From Cupriavidus necator (GTDB lineage Bacteria; Pseudomonadota; Gammaproteobacteria; Burkholderiales; Burkholderiaceae): a stretch of DNA of 64,000 nt. This document shows, piece by piece, positions 56,701 through 64,000 of this stretch. Within the stretch, counting starts at the first letter, position 1, and every line of letters begins with the position of its first letter. The position numbers and the translations under genes are program-made. The DNA is taken from positions 62,001 through 126,000 of the forward strand of contig NZ_SROX01000006.1 of assembly GCF_013141915.1 (NCBI RefSeq), in the 5' to 3' direction. The notes under the pieces were generated by a model that saw only the letters and a program-made list of their open reading frames with translations, was not told the origin of the DNA and did not search any database.

Positions 56701-57096
56701 CAGGCGCTTGCCGGTCCCGCCGGCCTGCGCCGACGAGACCGGCAGGGCGATGTACTGGCGGTCGCCGCGTCGCTGCAGGCGGTCGGTCCACTGCGTGTCG
56801 CGGGCAGCCGCCACCGCGTCGACCAGACCGATATCGGACAGCCGCGCCAGCGAGCCCTGCGCACGCACCGTCAGCGCCTCGGCCCGGTGCAGCGTCGACT
56901 GCAGTTGTTCGGACTGTGCGCGCAGCACCAGGCCCTGCCGGTCGATGGCCTCGCGCAGGCGGTAGTGCAGCAGCACGCCCCAGGACAAGACGGTCAGGCC
57001 CACCACGCAGGCCGAGAACAGGTAGACCAGATAGCGGATCTGGCGAATGCTCAACGGCAATGCGGCGCTGGTGTCGGTCGGCATCAGCCTTTTCAT
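53785..57096 (-). CDS. BvgS/RocS-like hybrid histidine kinase (HisKA-HATPase-REC-HPt)
   Basis: An 1103-aa sensor. ATG 57096 has GAGGTAAG upstream. Two membrane helices (about 25-47 and 345-365) enclose a dCache-like periplasmic sensor. A PAS-like segment (about 390-500) precedes HisKA with the phospho-His in [12 protein letters not shown] (about 526). HATPase boxes are NNLVSNAVKF, DTGIGIA and [15 protein letters not shown] degenerate receiver (about 760-850, VDVLVCDE) and a full receiver (ILTDLQMPGMDG) come next, then an HPt (AQRLHGLAGALSVIG) whose usual Lys after the His is Ala. It lies 94 bases downstream of the pseudo-receiver regulator gene. Confidence 0.92.
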   Translation of the reverse strand: MKRLMPTDTSAALPLSIRQIRYLVYLFSACVVGLTVLSWGVLLHYRLREAIDRQGLVLRAQSEQLQSTLHRAEALTVRAQGSLARLSDIGLVDAVAAARDTQWTDRLQRRGDRQYIALPVSSAQAGGTGKRLKDLADVMTFTFRVNNLQYRDVQNAYLIDLQADQLYVIPRRLNPARALLQGDDARRAFLRNTVQRLRNDALLARLRAHPGQAVMLPLAQDWISGMRTVTFATLVQDGGEPAAVLAMEFPLSPMLPDGQAVDGDFLLLTDAGMVLTADGMPAGPLEAPVAAALAAAGAQPGTVRSALVRHGLLQHLVVLEYPLDAWGWRTVGVLEVGRVWRQFRENTLWMLGLTGSLSLLIFAWIWLIDRRIMRPAQRQSLRLQESDALGRFVIEVAGVGLMIVERSTQQVLLANAAAQSLIDQATPAGLAQLQDACASRLASCDAGAEGPPQVLPCFDVDMAGRDGETRSLEVRLVQITYEVRAAVLGALNDVTGARRAEARLREAIRAADAANRAKSSFLATMSHEIRTPLNGMLGSIELLGMTRLDPRQRDQLAVMQHASQSLIDIINDVLDFSKIEAGQMSLQPRPCRLDAVVEEVTRGFAAEAARKHLRLLCIPDPSLSEPVMADVVKLEQILNNLVSNAVKFTEQGKVIVTARRVRAGHGGSADGVEIRVIDTGIGIAAQDQRRLFEPFVQAEQPDTRHYGGTGLGLSICRRLVELMRGEIRVVSEPGLGSCFIVSLPLPGAGIEPPAQAWPQAALRGLTVGLNVTLRELYRGVEQLLRFYGARAVSYDPGAPPATPVDVLVCDEQALSACADADVVISALAPASPDLTQTPVVASPYAWQGLVAAIATAAGAEVAAVPATAPAHAEAPAAQLALLLVEDHPINQLVMREQLESLGQSVDLAGDGPEALSLASGRHYDLILTDLQMPGMDGFTLARRLRDTGHAIPIVAITASVGPDVAERCRQAGIDRCLTKPVGLATLRELLEDFAGPRVSARPAPDRHACGGAVLHADALRRDQRELAEALRAGDAETFAQRLHGLAGALSVIGHPVQSQACRWLEQTVRRAGLGAIGADWQAIDAELEQLADKLETQCGSHAA

Positions 57097-57190
57097 TGCT
57101 TACCTCGTATCAATGTCGCGGCCGGCCGGTGCCGCCGGCCGGTTTGAAAGTCGTGACGCGTGCGCTCGCCCGCAGGCAGCGCCTGGCCTG

Positions 57191-57847
57191 TCACAACATG
57201 CCGCGCTGGATGGCGAAGGCGGCGAGCTCCACGTCGTTGTCGGCGCCGATCTTGCGCATGACGCTCTGCTTCTGGGTACTGATCGTCTTGACGGTTCGCC
57301 CGGTACGCACGGCGATCTCGGTCACGGACAAGCCGGACAGATAGAGCCGCAGGACTTCGCTTTCGCGGGTGGTGAGCAACTCGGCCCAGTCGCCGTAGTC
57401 GCCCAAGCTGCGGCAGCGCCGCCCCCAGATCAGGTCACAGGCGATTTCCGAGACCGAGGCCAGTTCCAGGTGTGCCATCCGGACCGCCTTCACGACCTCG
57501 TCGGCGTGGTCGCGTGCGGTCACGACATTGCGGCAGCCCTCCTTGATCAGCTGCAGCACGCCGGCACGATCCGCGATGTTGGCAATGGCGACTACGCGCT
57601 GCCGCCCTAGCGCGGCCAGCCGCGCGCCCAGGCGGGCGTAGCCGGACGGAGCGGAGTCGTTGCCATGGCTGAGTGGGAAACGCATTGCCACCACGTCGCA
57701 AGCGCCTTGCCGCAGCGCGTGCACCAGGCCGCGTTCATCGGCCACCAGGCCAGCCAGTTCGATGCAGGCGCTGGCCGCGAGCCGCCGGCCCAACAGGCGC
57801 CGCATGACAGGTTGCGAGTCCGCGACGATCACCCGGATCTTTTCCAT
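57191..57847 (-). CDS. RcsB-like regulator with a dead (pseudo) receiver
   Basis: A 218-aa protein; ATG 57847 is chosen because the product then aligns with its two relatives. The receiver lacks its active site: the acid pair is D10-S11 (VADSQPV), the phospho-acceptor position is Arg 56 (CDVVAMRFPLS against VITDYHMP), and the Lys is Ala (VVTARD). The DNA-binding half is intact (LTTRESEVLRLYLSGLSVTE, then RTVKTISTQKQSVMRKIG). It should bind DNA without phosphorylation, or act by dimerising with the intact regulator at 58103. Confidence 0.9.
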   Translation of the reverse strand: MEKIRVIVADSQPVMRRLLGRRLAASACIELAGLVADERGLVHALRQGACDVVAMRFPLSHGNDSAPSGYARLGARLAALGRQRVVAIANIADRAGVLQLIKEGCRNVVTARDHADEVVKAVRMAHLELASVSEIACDLIWGRRCRSLGDYGDWAELLTTRESEVLRLYLSGLSVTEIAVRTGRTVKTISTQKQSVMRKIGADNDVELAAFAIQRGML

Positions 57848-58102
57848 GGCCGCCTTACGCTCCAGCGTTATCCCGGTTTCAGGATGGGCCATTCGCCTGG
57901 CTTTCGAAATCAGCCAAGCCTGAAAAGTCCGCGGTATTTTCTGATCCGGCGCCGCTCAGCAGGCCGCGCGCGATCAGGGCGTGGCAATGCCGGCCGGCCA
58001 GCGCCCGCGCGGAAATCGCCAGTGAAAAGGAGAAAGGGAAAGAGAAAAAGAAAAAGCAGCAGAAACCGGGGCGCTCACGCGGCCGCCGCGCTGCGGCGGC
58101 GA
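57848..58102. other. gap between the two regulators with hairpin and pyrimidine-rich transcript tract
   Basis: A hairpin (58082-58100, GCCGCCG-CGCTG-CGGCGGC) follows the stop of the intact regulator. Beyond it comes a 33-base run of only purines on the plus strand (58024-58056), which is C/U-only in the minus-strand mRNA. It may act as an attenuator; no gene lies here. Confidence 0.5.
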
Positions 58103-58747
58103 TTATCGGGCGCCGCCCAGCAAGCCGTTGGTGCGGGCATATTCATACAACTCATAATCGTTGGCCAGACCCAGCTTCTTCATGGCAATGCTCTTTTGCG
58201 CGCTGATGGTCTTGCTGCTGCGGTTGGCCTGGCGCGCAATCTCGATGACCGGCACGCCGGCCGCGCACTGCCTGATCACTTCGAGTTCGCGCCGCGTCAG
58301 GATCGGGCGGCGCGACGGTTCATCGAGGCCGCCCGAGGCCAGGATCGCGCGCACCGATGCCGGCTGGTAGCTCAAACCGCTGAATGCGGCACGCACCGCC
58401 GGAATCAGTTCCTGGACCGGATCGGTCTTGTTGAGAATCACCGAAATGCCGACCCTCTGGATATTGCGGATCAGCGCCGGATTATCCAGCATGGTCATGA
58501 CCACGATGCGCGTGGTCGGATAACGGCGCCGCAGCATCTGCAGCATCGGCAGGCCATCGCCGAACTGTCCGCCCGGCATGGAGTAATCGGTCACGATGAC
58601 GTCGCAATCGGTGCTTTCGAGCAATGCGACCAGCTGGGTCGAATTGGTCGCGCTGCCCACCACCTGCATGCCAACTTCGAGCGCCAGCACCCGGCTCATT
58701 CCGTCCAGGACGACGGGGTGGTCATCGGCAATGATTACCTTGATCAT
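58103..58747 (-). CDS. RcsB/RocA-like response regulator with intact receiver
   Basis: A 214-aa transcription factor. Receiver: IIADDHPVV with the D8-D9 acid pair, phospho-Asp 54 in VIVTDYSMPG, Thr in VVMTML and Lys in ILNKTD. LuxR-type helix-turn-helix: LTRRELEVIRQCAAGVPVIE, then NRSSKTISAQKSIAMKKLG. It is the natural output of the flanking hybrid kinases. In the Roc and Bvg systems such regulators control fimbrial or virulence genes, and a usher gene lies about 3.7 kb upstream. Confidence 0.93.
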   Translation of the reverse strand: MIKVIIADDHPVVLDGMSRVLALEVGMQVVGSATNSTQLVALLESTDCDVIVTDYSMPGGQFGDGLPMLQMLRRRYPTTRIVVMTMLDNPALIRNIQRVGISVILNKTDPVQELIPAVRAAFSGLSYQPASVRAILASGGLDEPSRRPILTRRELEVIRQCAAGVPVIEIARQANRSSKTISAQKSIAMKKLGLANDYELYEYARTNGLLGGAR

Positions 58748-58839
58748 TCAAACCCCCTTGATTTTTCGGTTCCGTGGCCACGCACCGGTGTGCCGGGAAC
58801 TGAGCCGGCATTCAATACCGGTCATCTTCGCTGCCTTGA

Positions 58840-58867
58840 ATATTAGGAGTCTTCTGAAAAATCCGAA
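58840..58867 (-). promoter_or_regulatory. possible promoter for the intact regulator
   Basis: On the minus strand a TTCGGA (58867-58862) lies 16 bases before a TAATAT (58845-58840), about 93 bases ahead of the regulator start. The -35 match is only fair. Confidence 0.4.
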
Positions 58868-58879
58868 TTAAGACATTCC

Positions 58880-61800
58880 TTAAATATGACTCGGCCAATC
58901 GCCGAGCCCGCCGTTCGGACTGCCGTTCCGGCCCCTTGCCGGATCGTCGGATCCGTCAAAGTATGCTGCAAGATACAAAGCCAGGTTGTCGATATGCGCC
59001 TGCACGGTTTCCTGGGCCTGGGCCACGTCCAGTTCCAGCTCGCGGCACAACGCGACGATTTCTTCGCCGTCTGCGGCGAGCGCCATGGCGCCGCGCATGC
59101 GATGGGCATGGTCTCGGACCGCCTTCAGTTCGCCGCTGCGCGCGGCGGCGGAAAGCGCCGCAAAATCATCTCGCATGGTATGCGCCAGCAACGCCTGGCT
59201 CGCAACGCTGTCCGCCATCGGCGGCACGCCGGGCTGGTCGGCGGCCGCTTGCGCGGGCCCGGCGGCATGCGTCGGCAGCAGCGCGCGCAGGCACTCGGCG
59301 AGCGGGCCGAGCAAGACCGGCTTGGACAGGTAGCGGTCCATGCCGGCTTCCAGGCAACGCTGCGCCTCATCCTGCGCGATGCTTGCGGTCAGCCCCACGA
59401 TCGGCACGGTCGCCCCTTGCGCGCGCAGCCTGCGGCTTAGTTCGTTGCCGTCCATGCCGGGCATGTGGACATCGGTCAGCACCAGGTCAAAGCTGCGCTG
59501 CTGCCACGCCGCCAGCGCTTCTTCGCCACTGGCCGCCAGCGTGGCCCGGCAACCCAGGCGATCAAGTTGCTGCTGCATCAGCAGCCGGTTGTAGGGATGG
59601 TCGTCCACCACCAGCACCTGCAGGCCCAGTTGCGGGACGGGATCGGCTGCCGTGGCGACTGGCGGCGCGCTCGCGGGCGTCATGCCGGCGGCCAGGCACA
59701 GCGCACGCAGGATGCCGGCCTGGTGGTAGGCGTTGACCAGCCAGCTGCCGCCGACCCGCTGCGGTTCGACCGGACCATCGGCACGGCCGAACACCACGCC
59801 GGCATAACCTTCCGGAATCGCCGCAATACGGCGGGAGGCGACCAACAGCACCATGCCGGCTCGCGGCGCCGGCCCGTCGCAGGCGATCGCCTCGCACCCC
59901 ATCGCACGCAGCGTGTCGATGGCATGGTTGCGGATGTCGTCGTCCTCGGACAGTATCGCCACCGGCGGCAGCACCGGTTCCAGCGGCCGGCGCGGACCCG
60001 CCTGCGGCAGCCGCAGCAAGACCCGGAACACGCTGCCCTGGCCGGGCTCGCTGTGCACGGACACGCTGCCATGCATCAGCGCGGCCAGCCGCCGGCAGAT
60101 CGACAAGCCCAGGCCGGTCCCGCCATAGCGCCGGGCGGTGGAAGGATCGGCCTGCACGAACGGCTCGAACAGCCGTTCCTGGACCTCCGGGGCGATGCCG
60201 GGCCCGGTATCCGCCACCTCGAGTTGCAGCGCGATCCTGCCTGCCGCGTCCGGCTGCGCTGGCACATCCGCCACATCGACCTGAGGTGCCCGTCCCAGGC
60301 GCACGATGACATGGCCTGTGGCGGTGAACTTCAGCGCATTGCCGAGCAGGTTGCCGATGATCTGGCGCACCCGCACCGGGTCGCCGGCCAGGCAGGGCAG
60401 GCCGGGCTCCGGATAGCAGGACAACGCAAGGCCCTTTTGCAGCGCAATCGGCGCATGCGACCGCACCGTCGATTCAAGCACCTCGACCGGGTCGAACCGC
60501 ACGCTGTCCAGCTGCATCTGCCCCGCTTCCGCGCGCGAATAGTCGAGCAGGTCGTCCAGGATCTGCAGCAGGACCTGCGACGACGACTGGATGGTCGACA
60601 GCAGTTCGCGCTGGCTACGCGCGAGGCTGGTCAGCGACAGCAGTTCCAGCGTCCCCAGCATGCCGTACAACGGCGTGCGGATCTCGTGGCTCATGGTGGC
60701 AAGGAAGCGCAATTTGGCGGCGCTGGCCTCGTCCGCAAGCTGGCGCGCGCGCGCCAGCTTGCGGTGCGCCTCGCGTTCGTCCGTGACGTCATGGATCGCG
60801 CACAGCAGTACGTCCTCGCCTTCAAAACGGGTACGGCGGCCGACCACCAGCACGTCGCGCGCCCCACCCGCGCCTGCTGGCACCCGCACCTCCAGCCGCA
60901 CGGGCGCCTCGCCGCGCTGCGCCAGGATGGCGTCCAGCCATGGCCGGCCTTGCGTGCGCGCATCCAGCGGCAGCCATTGCGCGGCCAGCGCGTTCTCGGC
61001 CCGCACATGCGCATCGGCGATGCGCACCACCCGCAGGCCCACCGGCGCGGCTTGCATCACGGTGCGGTTGAAGCGCTCGCTGTCCTCGATGCGTTCGGCG
61101 TTGCGTTGCATCGGCACCAGGATCCGGCGCCTGACCATGCGCGCACCTTGCAGCACCGTCGCGATGCCGAGCCCGTAGAGCCCCAGCGCCGCGGCCAGCG
61201 CCAGTCCGTGGTCGACCAGCCCTTGCGACAGCGGATAGGCATAGGCCGCGCGCCAACCCTGGTCGCGCGCCATGCTGCCGATCATCAGGCTGCCTTGCTC
61301 GAACCAGTAGGCCACGCCGGTCTCGCTGGCGGCCAGTTCACGCGCGACCCGATCGTTCAGGGCGTGGGGACGCAACCAGCCGGCATCGCGGCCCTGGAAC
61401 AGCAGCTTGCCGCGTTCATCGAAGAATATGGCGCGCTTGCCGGATACCGGCTGGGCCCACTGGCTGGCCCCCGGCATGCTGACATCGCCCATCAGCACGC
61501 GCACGGGAATGGCCGTCGCGGCATAGCCCAGCAGCGTTCCCGCGGCATTACGAACAGGCAGGAAACAGCTCAGCATCGTTTCCTGCCCGATCGTGCCGGG
61601 ATAGGGTCCGGCCCACAGCGGCGTGCCTGCCGGTATCGAGGCCTGCGCCTCGCGGGCGCGGCGCGCCAGCGCCTTGGCCCAGTTGCTGACGGCGTCGGCA
61701 ACCAGCGGCCCGCTCAGCGGCAGTGCCGCGGGCAGCGCGGGGGTCACCAGCGCCTCGCTGCCGTCTGCCATCAGAAACACCGAGCGCACGCCCTGCGGTG

Positions 61801-62248
61801 CCGTGCCCCAGTACGCGCGCTCGAAGATGGCAAAGCGGATGAGGTGCGACACCGCCGCGGACCGCTCTGCGCCTGGCACCGGCGCGCCGCGCATCAAGGT
61901 CGCGGGATTGATCAGCCCGGGCAACTCGATGGCACGCGCACTGCCGCCGGGCACGGCCATCAGCAAGGCTTCCAGCTGGGTTGCCGGCCGGTCGCTGCGC
62001 ACCAGCCGGTACTCGGGCCCGGCGATCTCTGCCATGCGCCGGATAAAGTACTCGTGGGTGGCCTTGGCCGCCAGCACGGCGCCAAAGTGCTGGCGCGAGG
62101 CCCACGCCTGCTCCCACACGACGCGCTGGAACCGGCTATGCAGAAACAAGGCGAGACAGCCGCTGACCACCACGATCAGCAGGGTGGCAACGAGGGCGAG
62201 AAGGCGACCGGGAAACTGTATGCCTGCGCGAGACAGCCAATTGGCCAT
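58880..62248 (-). CDS. second BvgS/RocS-like hybrid histidine kinase (HisKA-HATPase-REC-HPt)
   Basis: An 1122-aa sensor. Helices at about 15-37 and 345-365 flank a periplasmic sensor of about 300 residues (dCache-like; [12 protein letters not shown], then [14 protein letters not shown]). A PAS-like part leads to HisKA with [14 protein letters not shown]. HATPase boxes are [22 protein letters not shown] and [18 protein letters not shown] receiver ([23 protein letters not shown]) and an HPt ([17 protein letters not shown], with Arg in place of Lys) end it. The gene order kinase, regulator, pseudo-regulator, kinase is all in one direction. Confidence 0.93.
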   Translation of the reverse strand: MANWLSRAGIQFPGRLLALVATLLIVVVSGCLALFLHSRFQRVVWEQAWASRQHFGAVLAAKATHEYFIRRMAEIAGPEYRLVRSDRPATQLEALLMAVPGGSARAIELPGLINPATLMRGAPVPGAERSAAVSHLIRFAIFERAYWGTAPQGVRSVFLMADGSEALVTPALPAALPLSGPLVADAVSNWAKALARRAREAQASIPAGTPLWAGPYPGTIGQETMLSCFLPVRNAAGTLLGYAATAIPVRVLMGDVSMPGASQWAQPVSGKRAIFFDERGKLLFQGRDAGWLRPHALNDRVARELAASETGVAYWFEQGSLMIGSMARDQGWRAAYAYPLSQGLVDHGLALAAALGLYGLGIATVLQGARMVRRRILVPMQRNAERIEDSERFNRTVMQAAPVGLRVVRIADAHVRAENALAAQWLPLDARTQGRPWLDAILAQRGEAPVRLEVRVPAGAGGARDVLVVGRRTRFEGEDVLLCAIHDVTDEREAHRKLARARQLADEASAAKLRFLATMSHEIRTPLYGMLGTLELLSLTSLARSQRELLSTIQSSSQVLLQILDDLLDYSRAEAGQMQLDSVRFDPVEVLESTVRSHAPIALQKGLALSCYPEPGLPCLAGDPVRVRQIIGNLLGNALKFTATGHVIVRLGRAPQVDVADVPAQPDAAGRIALQLEVADTGPGIAPEVQERLFEPFVQADPSTARRYGGTGLGLSICRRLAALMHGSVSVHSEPGQGSVFRVLLRLPQAGPRRPLEPVLPPVAILSEDDDIRNHAIDTLRAMGCEAIACDGPAPRAGMVLLVASRRIAAIPEGYAGVVFGRADGPVEPQRVGGSWLVNAYHQAGILRALCLAAGMTPASAPPVATAADPVPQLGLQVLVVDDHPYNRLLMQQQLDRLGCRATLAASGEEALAAWQQRSFDLVLTDVHMPGMDGNELSRRLRAQGATVPIVGLTASIAQDEAQRCLEAGMDRYLSKPVLLGPLAECLRALLPTHAAGPAQAAADQPGVPPMADSVASQALLAHTMRDDFAALSAAARSGELKAVRDHAHRMRGAMALAADGEEIVALCRELELDVAQAQETVQAHIDNLALYLAAYFDGSDDPARGRNGSPNGGLGDWPSHI

Positions 62249-62417
62249 TGGCGATGCTCCTTCTCAGCAACCTGTCTGACCCCGCTCGGGGACCGGGCGT
62301 CACCACGCGCCCGATGGCTAAGGAATTGCCTACGGATTATGCATCATCATCCCGGCCTGTCGGGGCCCGCCAGCCGCGTCACGACGCTGGCGGGCCAGGA
62401 CGATGCCAGGCCCCAGG
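62249..62417. other. short gap between usher and kinase genes
   Basis: It contains the hairpin at 62364-62396 and no gene. Translation of the kinase starts at 62248 with GGAGCAT upstream. Confidence 0.5.
62364..62396 (-). terminator. hairpin after the usher gene, possible terminator
   Basis: A perfect 11-bp stem (GGCCCGCCAGC with GCTGGCGGGCC, 11-base loop) 21 bases past the usher stop. No T-tract follows on the minus strand. Confidence 0.5.
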
Positions 62418-64000
62418 TCACCGCCCAGCCGGTGCGGGTGCCACGCACACCGCGTCAAGCACGGCGAACGGGTTGGCCGGCCGCGCCGTTTCAGGCGGGA
62501 GGGCATAGCGCAGCGCGCACGAGGCGTTGGCGTCGCTGCCCCATTTCACCAGCAGTTCGCCGCGGTCCTGCTTCAGGCCGCGCACGATGATGCGTCCGCC
62601 CTGCCCCACCGTGCCAGCCGCCTGGCCCTGCGCATCAGTGACCTCCGCCCCGAACGGCAGCGGCGCCCCATCCGGGCCCAAGACCCGCAGGATTGCCGCA
62701 CGACCGGGGTTGTCGGTCTCGAACTTCATCTTGACGATCGCGCCCGCGGTTGGCGCCGTGTTCTGCTGCGTGGTCTTCAGCGCCACGCTGATCGGCAGCC
62801 CCTTGGGATCGATCTCGACCTGGTTGGTGGAGAACGGCGTCAGGCTCGGCACGATGGCATGGCCCCACGGATCCACGCGCAAGCCGCTGCCATTGGCCAC
62901 CCGTGCGCCCGCGGCGTCAGCGGCCTCGACAATCGCCATGGTGTCACCGGGCATCGGGGTGAACGCCACGCCGCCGGCATAGGCGACGATGCCGCCGCTG
63001 ATGCCCAGACCGGCCTGCGAGTAATTGCGTCCCTTGCTGGCACTGGCGGTGAGGTTGGCGAAGGGTGACACGTAGCCGACGTTGGCGCCGACGGTGGCGG
63101 TGTCGGTGCTGTTGCCGCCGCCGGTGTAGCCCGCATTGACGCCGTAGGTGAACGCGTTATCGGCGCCCAGCGTGCCGGTTACGGATTGCTGCAGCGACGT
63201 GCCGCCTTGGGTATCGTGGGACACGCTGGTCATCGAGTACGGCGCATGCTGGCCGCTGCCGAGCGGAATCCCCACCGTGAGCATCACCCGGGTGTCCCAT
63301 TTTCCGGCGTTGACATTGAACTGGCGCGACGCCGAGACCCCGTAGTTGATGCGCTTGTAGCTGTTGTTGTAGCCCGCCTGGAACTGCGTGTCGCTGCCGC
63401 CGCGGTTCCAGTAGTTCTGCGTGGACCCGGTCAGGTAGAACGAGCCGTAGCCCTGCGGCAGCATCTGGTTGATGGTCACCTGCAGCCGCCCGCGCTGGAT
63501 CCCGCCCATGAACATGCCCGCGGCCATGCCGCGCTGTTCCAGGTCGCGCAGCGCCATGGCATCGGCCATGCTGAGGTAGCCGCTGCTGGAGTAGCGGTAG
63601 GCGGCCAGCGTCAGGTTGGTGTTGGTCGGCGCCACCAGCTTGCTGTACGACAGGCGCAGGCTCTGGCCGCTGCGACCGCCGGCGTTCTCCAGGCTGGTCC
63701 AGGCTTGCGTGATGTCGGCACCGAAGGCGCCCAGGTCCGTGTTCAACGCCCCGCCGCCCATGACCGCGGTGTAGTCCTGCGCGGCAATAAAGCCGCCGTA
63801 GCCCGTGACCATATTGCTGATGCCGTGCTGGACCGTTGCCTGCATCATCATCGGACGGCTGTGGAGCGTCACATTGCGGTACTGCCCGACGGTAATGCTG
63901 TAGCGCGTGATGCCCGGGCGCAGCGCATTGACGGCCGCGGCATAGGGCACGCGCGCGGTGCGCACGCTGCCATCGGCTTCCGTGATCACCAGTTCCAGGT
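62418..64000 (-). CDS. chaperone-usher fimbrial outer-membrane usher (FimD-like), C-terminal part
   Basis: About 527 codons of the 3' part are in the window; the 5' part lies beyond 64000. The middle of the beta barrel shows RYSITVGQYRNVTLHSRPMM, YGFIAAQDYTAVMGGGALN-like strands and LRLSYSKLVAPTNTNLTLAA. The C-terminal domains include GHAIVPSLTPFSTNQVEIDP and the two-Cys end (NASCALRYALPPE, then VLDAVCVAP) typical of ushers. Ushers secrete and assemble chaperone-bound pilins. Its fimbrial partners (chaperone, pilins) must lie outside this window. Confidence 0.92.
   Translation of the reverse strand, partial: LELVITEADGSVRTARVPYAAAVNALRPGITRYSITVGQYRNVTLHSRPMMMQATVQHGISNMVTGYGGFIAAQDYTAVMGGGALNTDLGAFGADITQAWTSLENAGGRSGQSLRLSYSKLVAPTNTNLTLAAYRYSSSGYLSMADAMALRDLEQRGMAAGMFMGGIQRGRLQVTINQMLPQGYGSFYLTGSTQNYWNRGGSDTQFQAGYNNSYKRINYGVSASRQFNVNAGKWDTRVMLTVGIPLGSGQHAPYSMTSVSHDTQGGTSLQQSVTGTLGADNAFTYGVNAGYTGGGNSTDTATVGANVGYVSPFANLTASASKGRNYSQAGLGISGGIVAYAGGVAFTPMPGDTMAIVEAADAAGARVANGSGLRVDPWGHAIVPSLTPFSTNQVEIDPKGLPISVALKTTQQNTAPTAGAIVKMKFETDNPGRAAILRVLGPDGAPLPFGAEVTDAQGQAAGTVGQGGRIIVRGLKQDRGELLVKWGSDANASCALRYALPPETARPANPFAVLDAVCVAPAPAGR

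Noticed and set aside
59465..62590. A 1041-codon plus-strand frame opposite the second hybrid kinase.
   Set aside because: The minus strand encodes a full kinase with all catalytic boxes; the plus frame is a His/Gln/Arg-rich shadow.

Overview
The window is about 64 kb of GC-rich, gene-dense bacterial chromosome. The mix of genes points to a beta-proteobacterium of the Burkholderiales, most like Cupriavidus or Ralstonia: Bug-type (tripartite tricarboxylate) transport parts, a caa3-type oxidase with fused cytochrome c, a complete Wsp operon, a PHB-depolymerase-type esterase, and DUF3300/DUF2950 and DUF1326/DUF2182 pairs. The species is an inference from content only; no rRNA or other marker gene is present. 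I see no tRNA, rRNA, CRISPR array, prophage or replication origin.

Layout. 1-145: 5' end of a glycosyltransferase on the minus strand. 515-5490: a His-rich small ORF, then a branched-chain amino-acid-type ABC importer (livH, livM, livG, livF, binding protein). 5516-8194: a secreted FecR/DUF6600 protein with a long Gln-rich repeat tail. 8481-9836: a GGDEF/EAL protein, divergent from wspABCDEFR (10088-18639), a chemosensory operon ending in the diguanylate cyclase WspR. 18998-22365: a DUF4397 lipoprotein, a small PadR-like regulator and the membrane half (tctBA) of a tricarboxylate transporter. 22801-26923: MATE exporter, MHYT membrane sensor, aldehyde dehydrogenase. 26989-33775: a caa3-type cytochrome oxidase operon with two subunit III genes, a membrane protein, and divergently a row of tiny membrane proteins that ends in a membrane/histone-deacetylase chimera. 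33835-41922: rubredoxin, a giant AsmA/DUF748 protein, an MHS-type MFS transporter, an esterase and a DUF2950 protein. 41926-46757: DUF3300 protein and a small secreted partner, a lone IS3 OrfA, an unexplained lower-GC gap, a LysR regulator and an RcsB-like response regulator. 46793-53759: MFS/MarR efflux unit, DUF2182/DUF1326 pair, and a Bug receptor plus threonine-synthase-like enzyme divergent from a LysR regulator. 53785-64000: two large hybrid histidine kinases, two RcsB-like regulators (one with a dead receiver) and the 3' end of a fimbrial usher.

Two signalling blocks dominate. The Wsp block would set c-di-GMP, and hence attachment, through WspE phosphorylating WspR; the divergent EAL protein could oppose it. 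The right-hand block resembles the Roc/Sad (Bvg-type) circuits that control chaperone-usher fimbriae: two HisKA-REC-HPt kinases, an intact RcsB-like regulator and a second RcsB-like regulator whose phospho-acceptor Asp is Arg. All four lie downstream of, and in the same direction as, a usher gene. A third intact RcsB-like regulator sits about 7 kb away. This block is my best candidate for a poorly described system. The chimeric deacetylase remnant, the Cys/His-rich mini-protein beside the oxidase genes and the small paired DUF cassettes come next.
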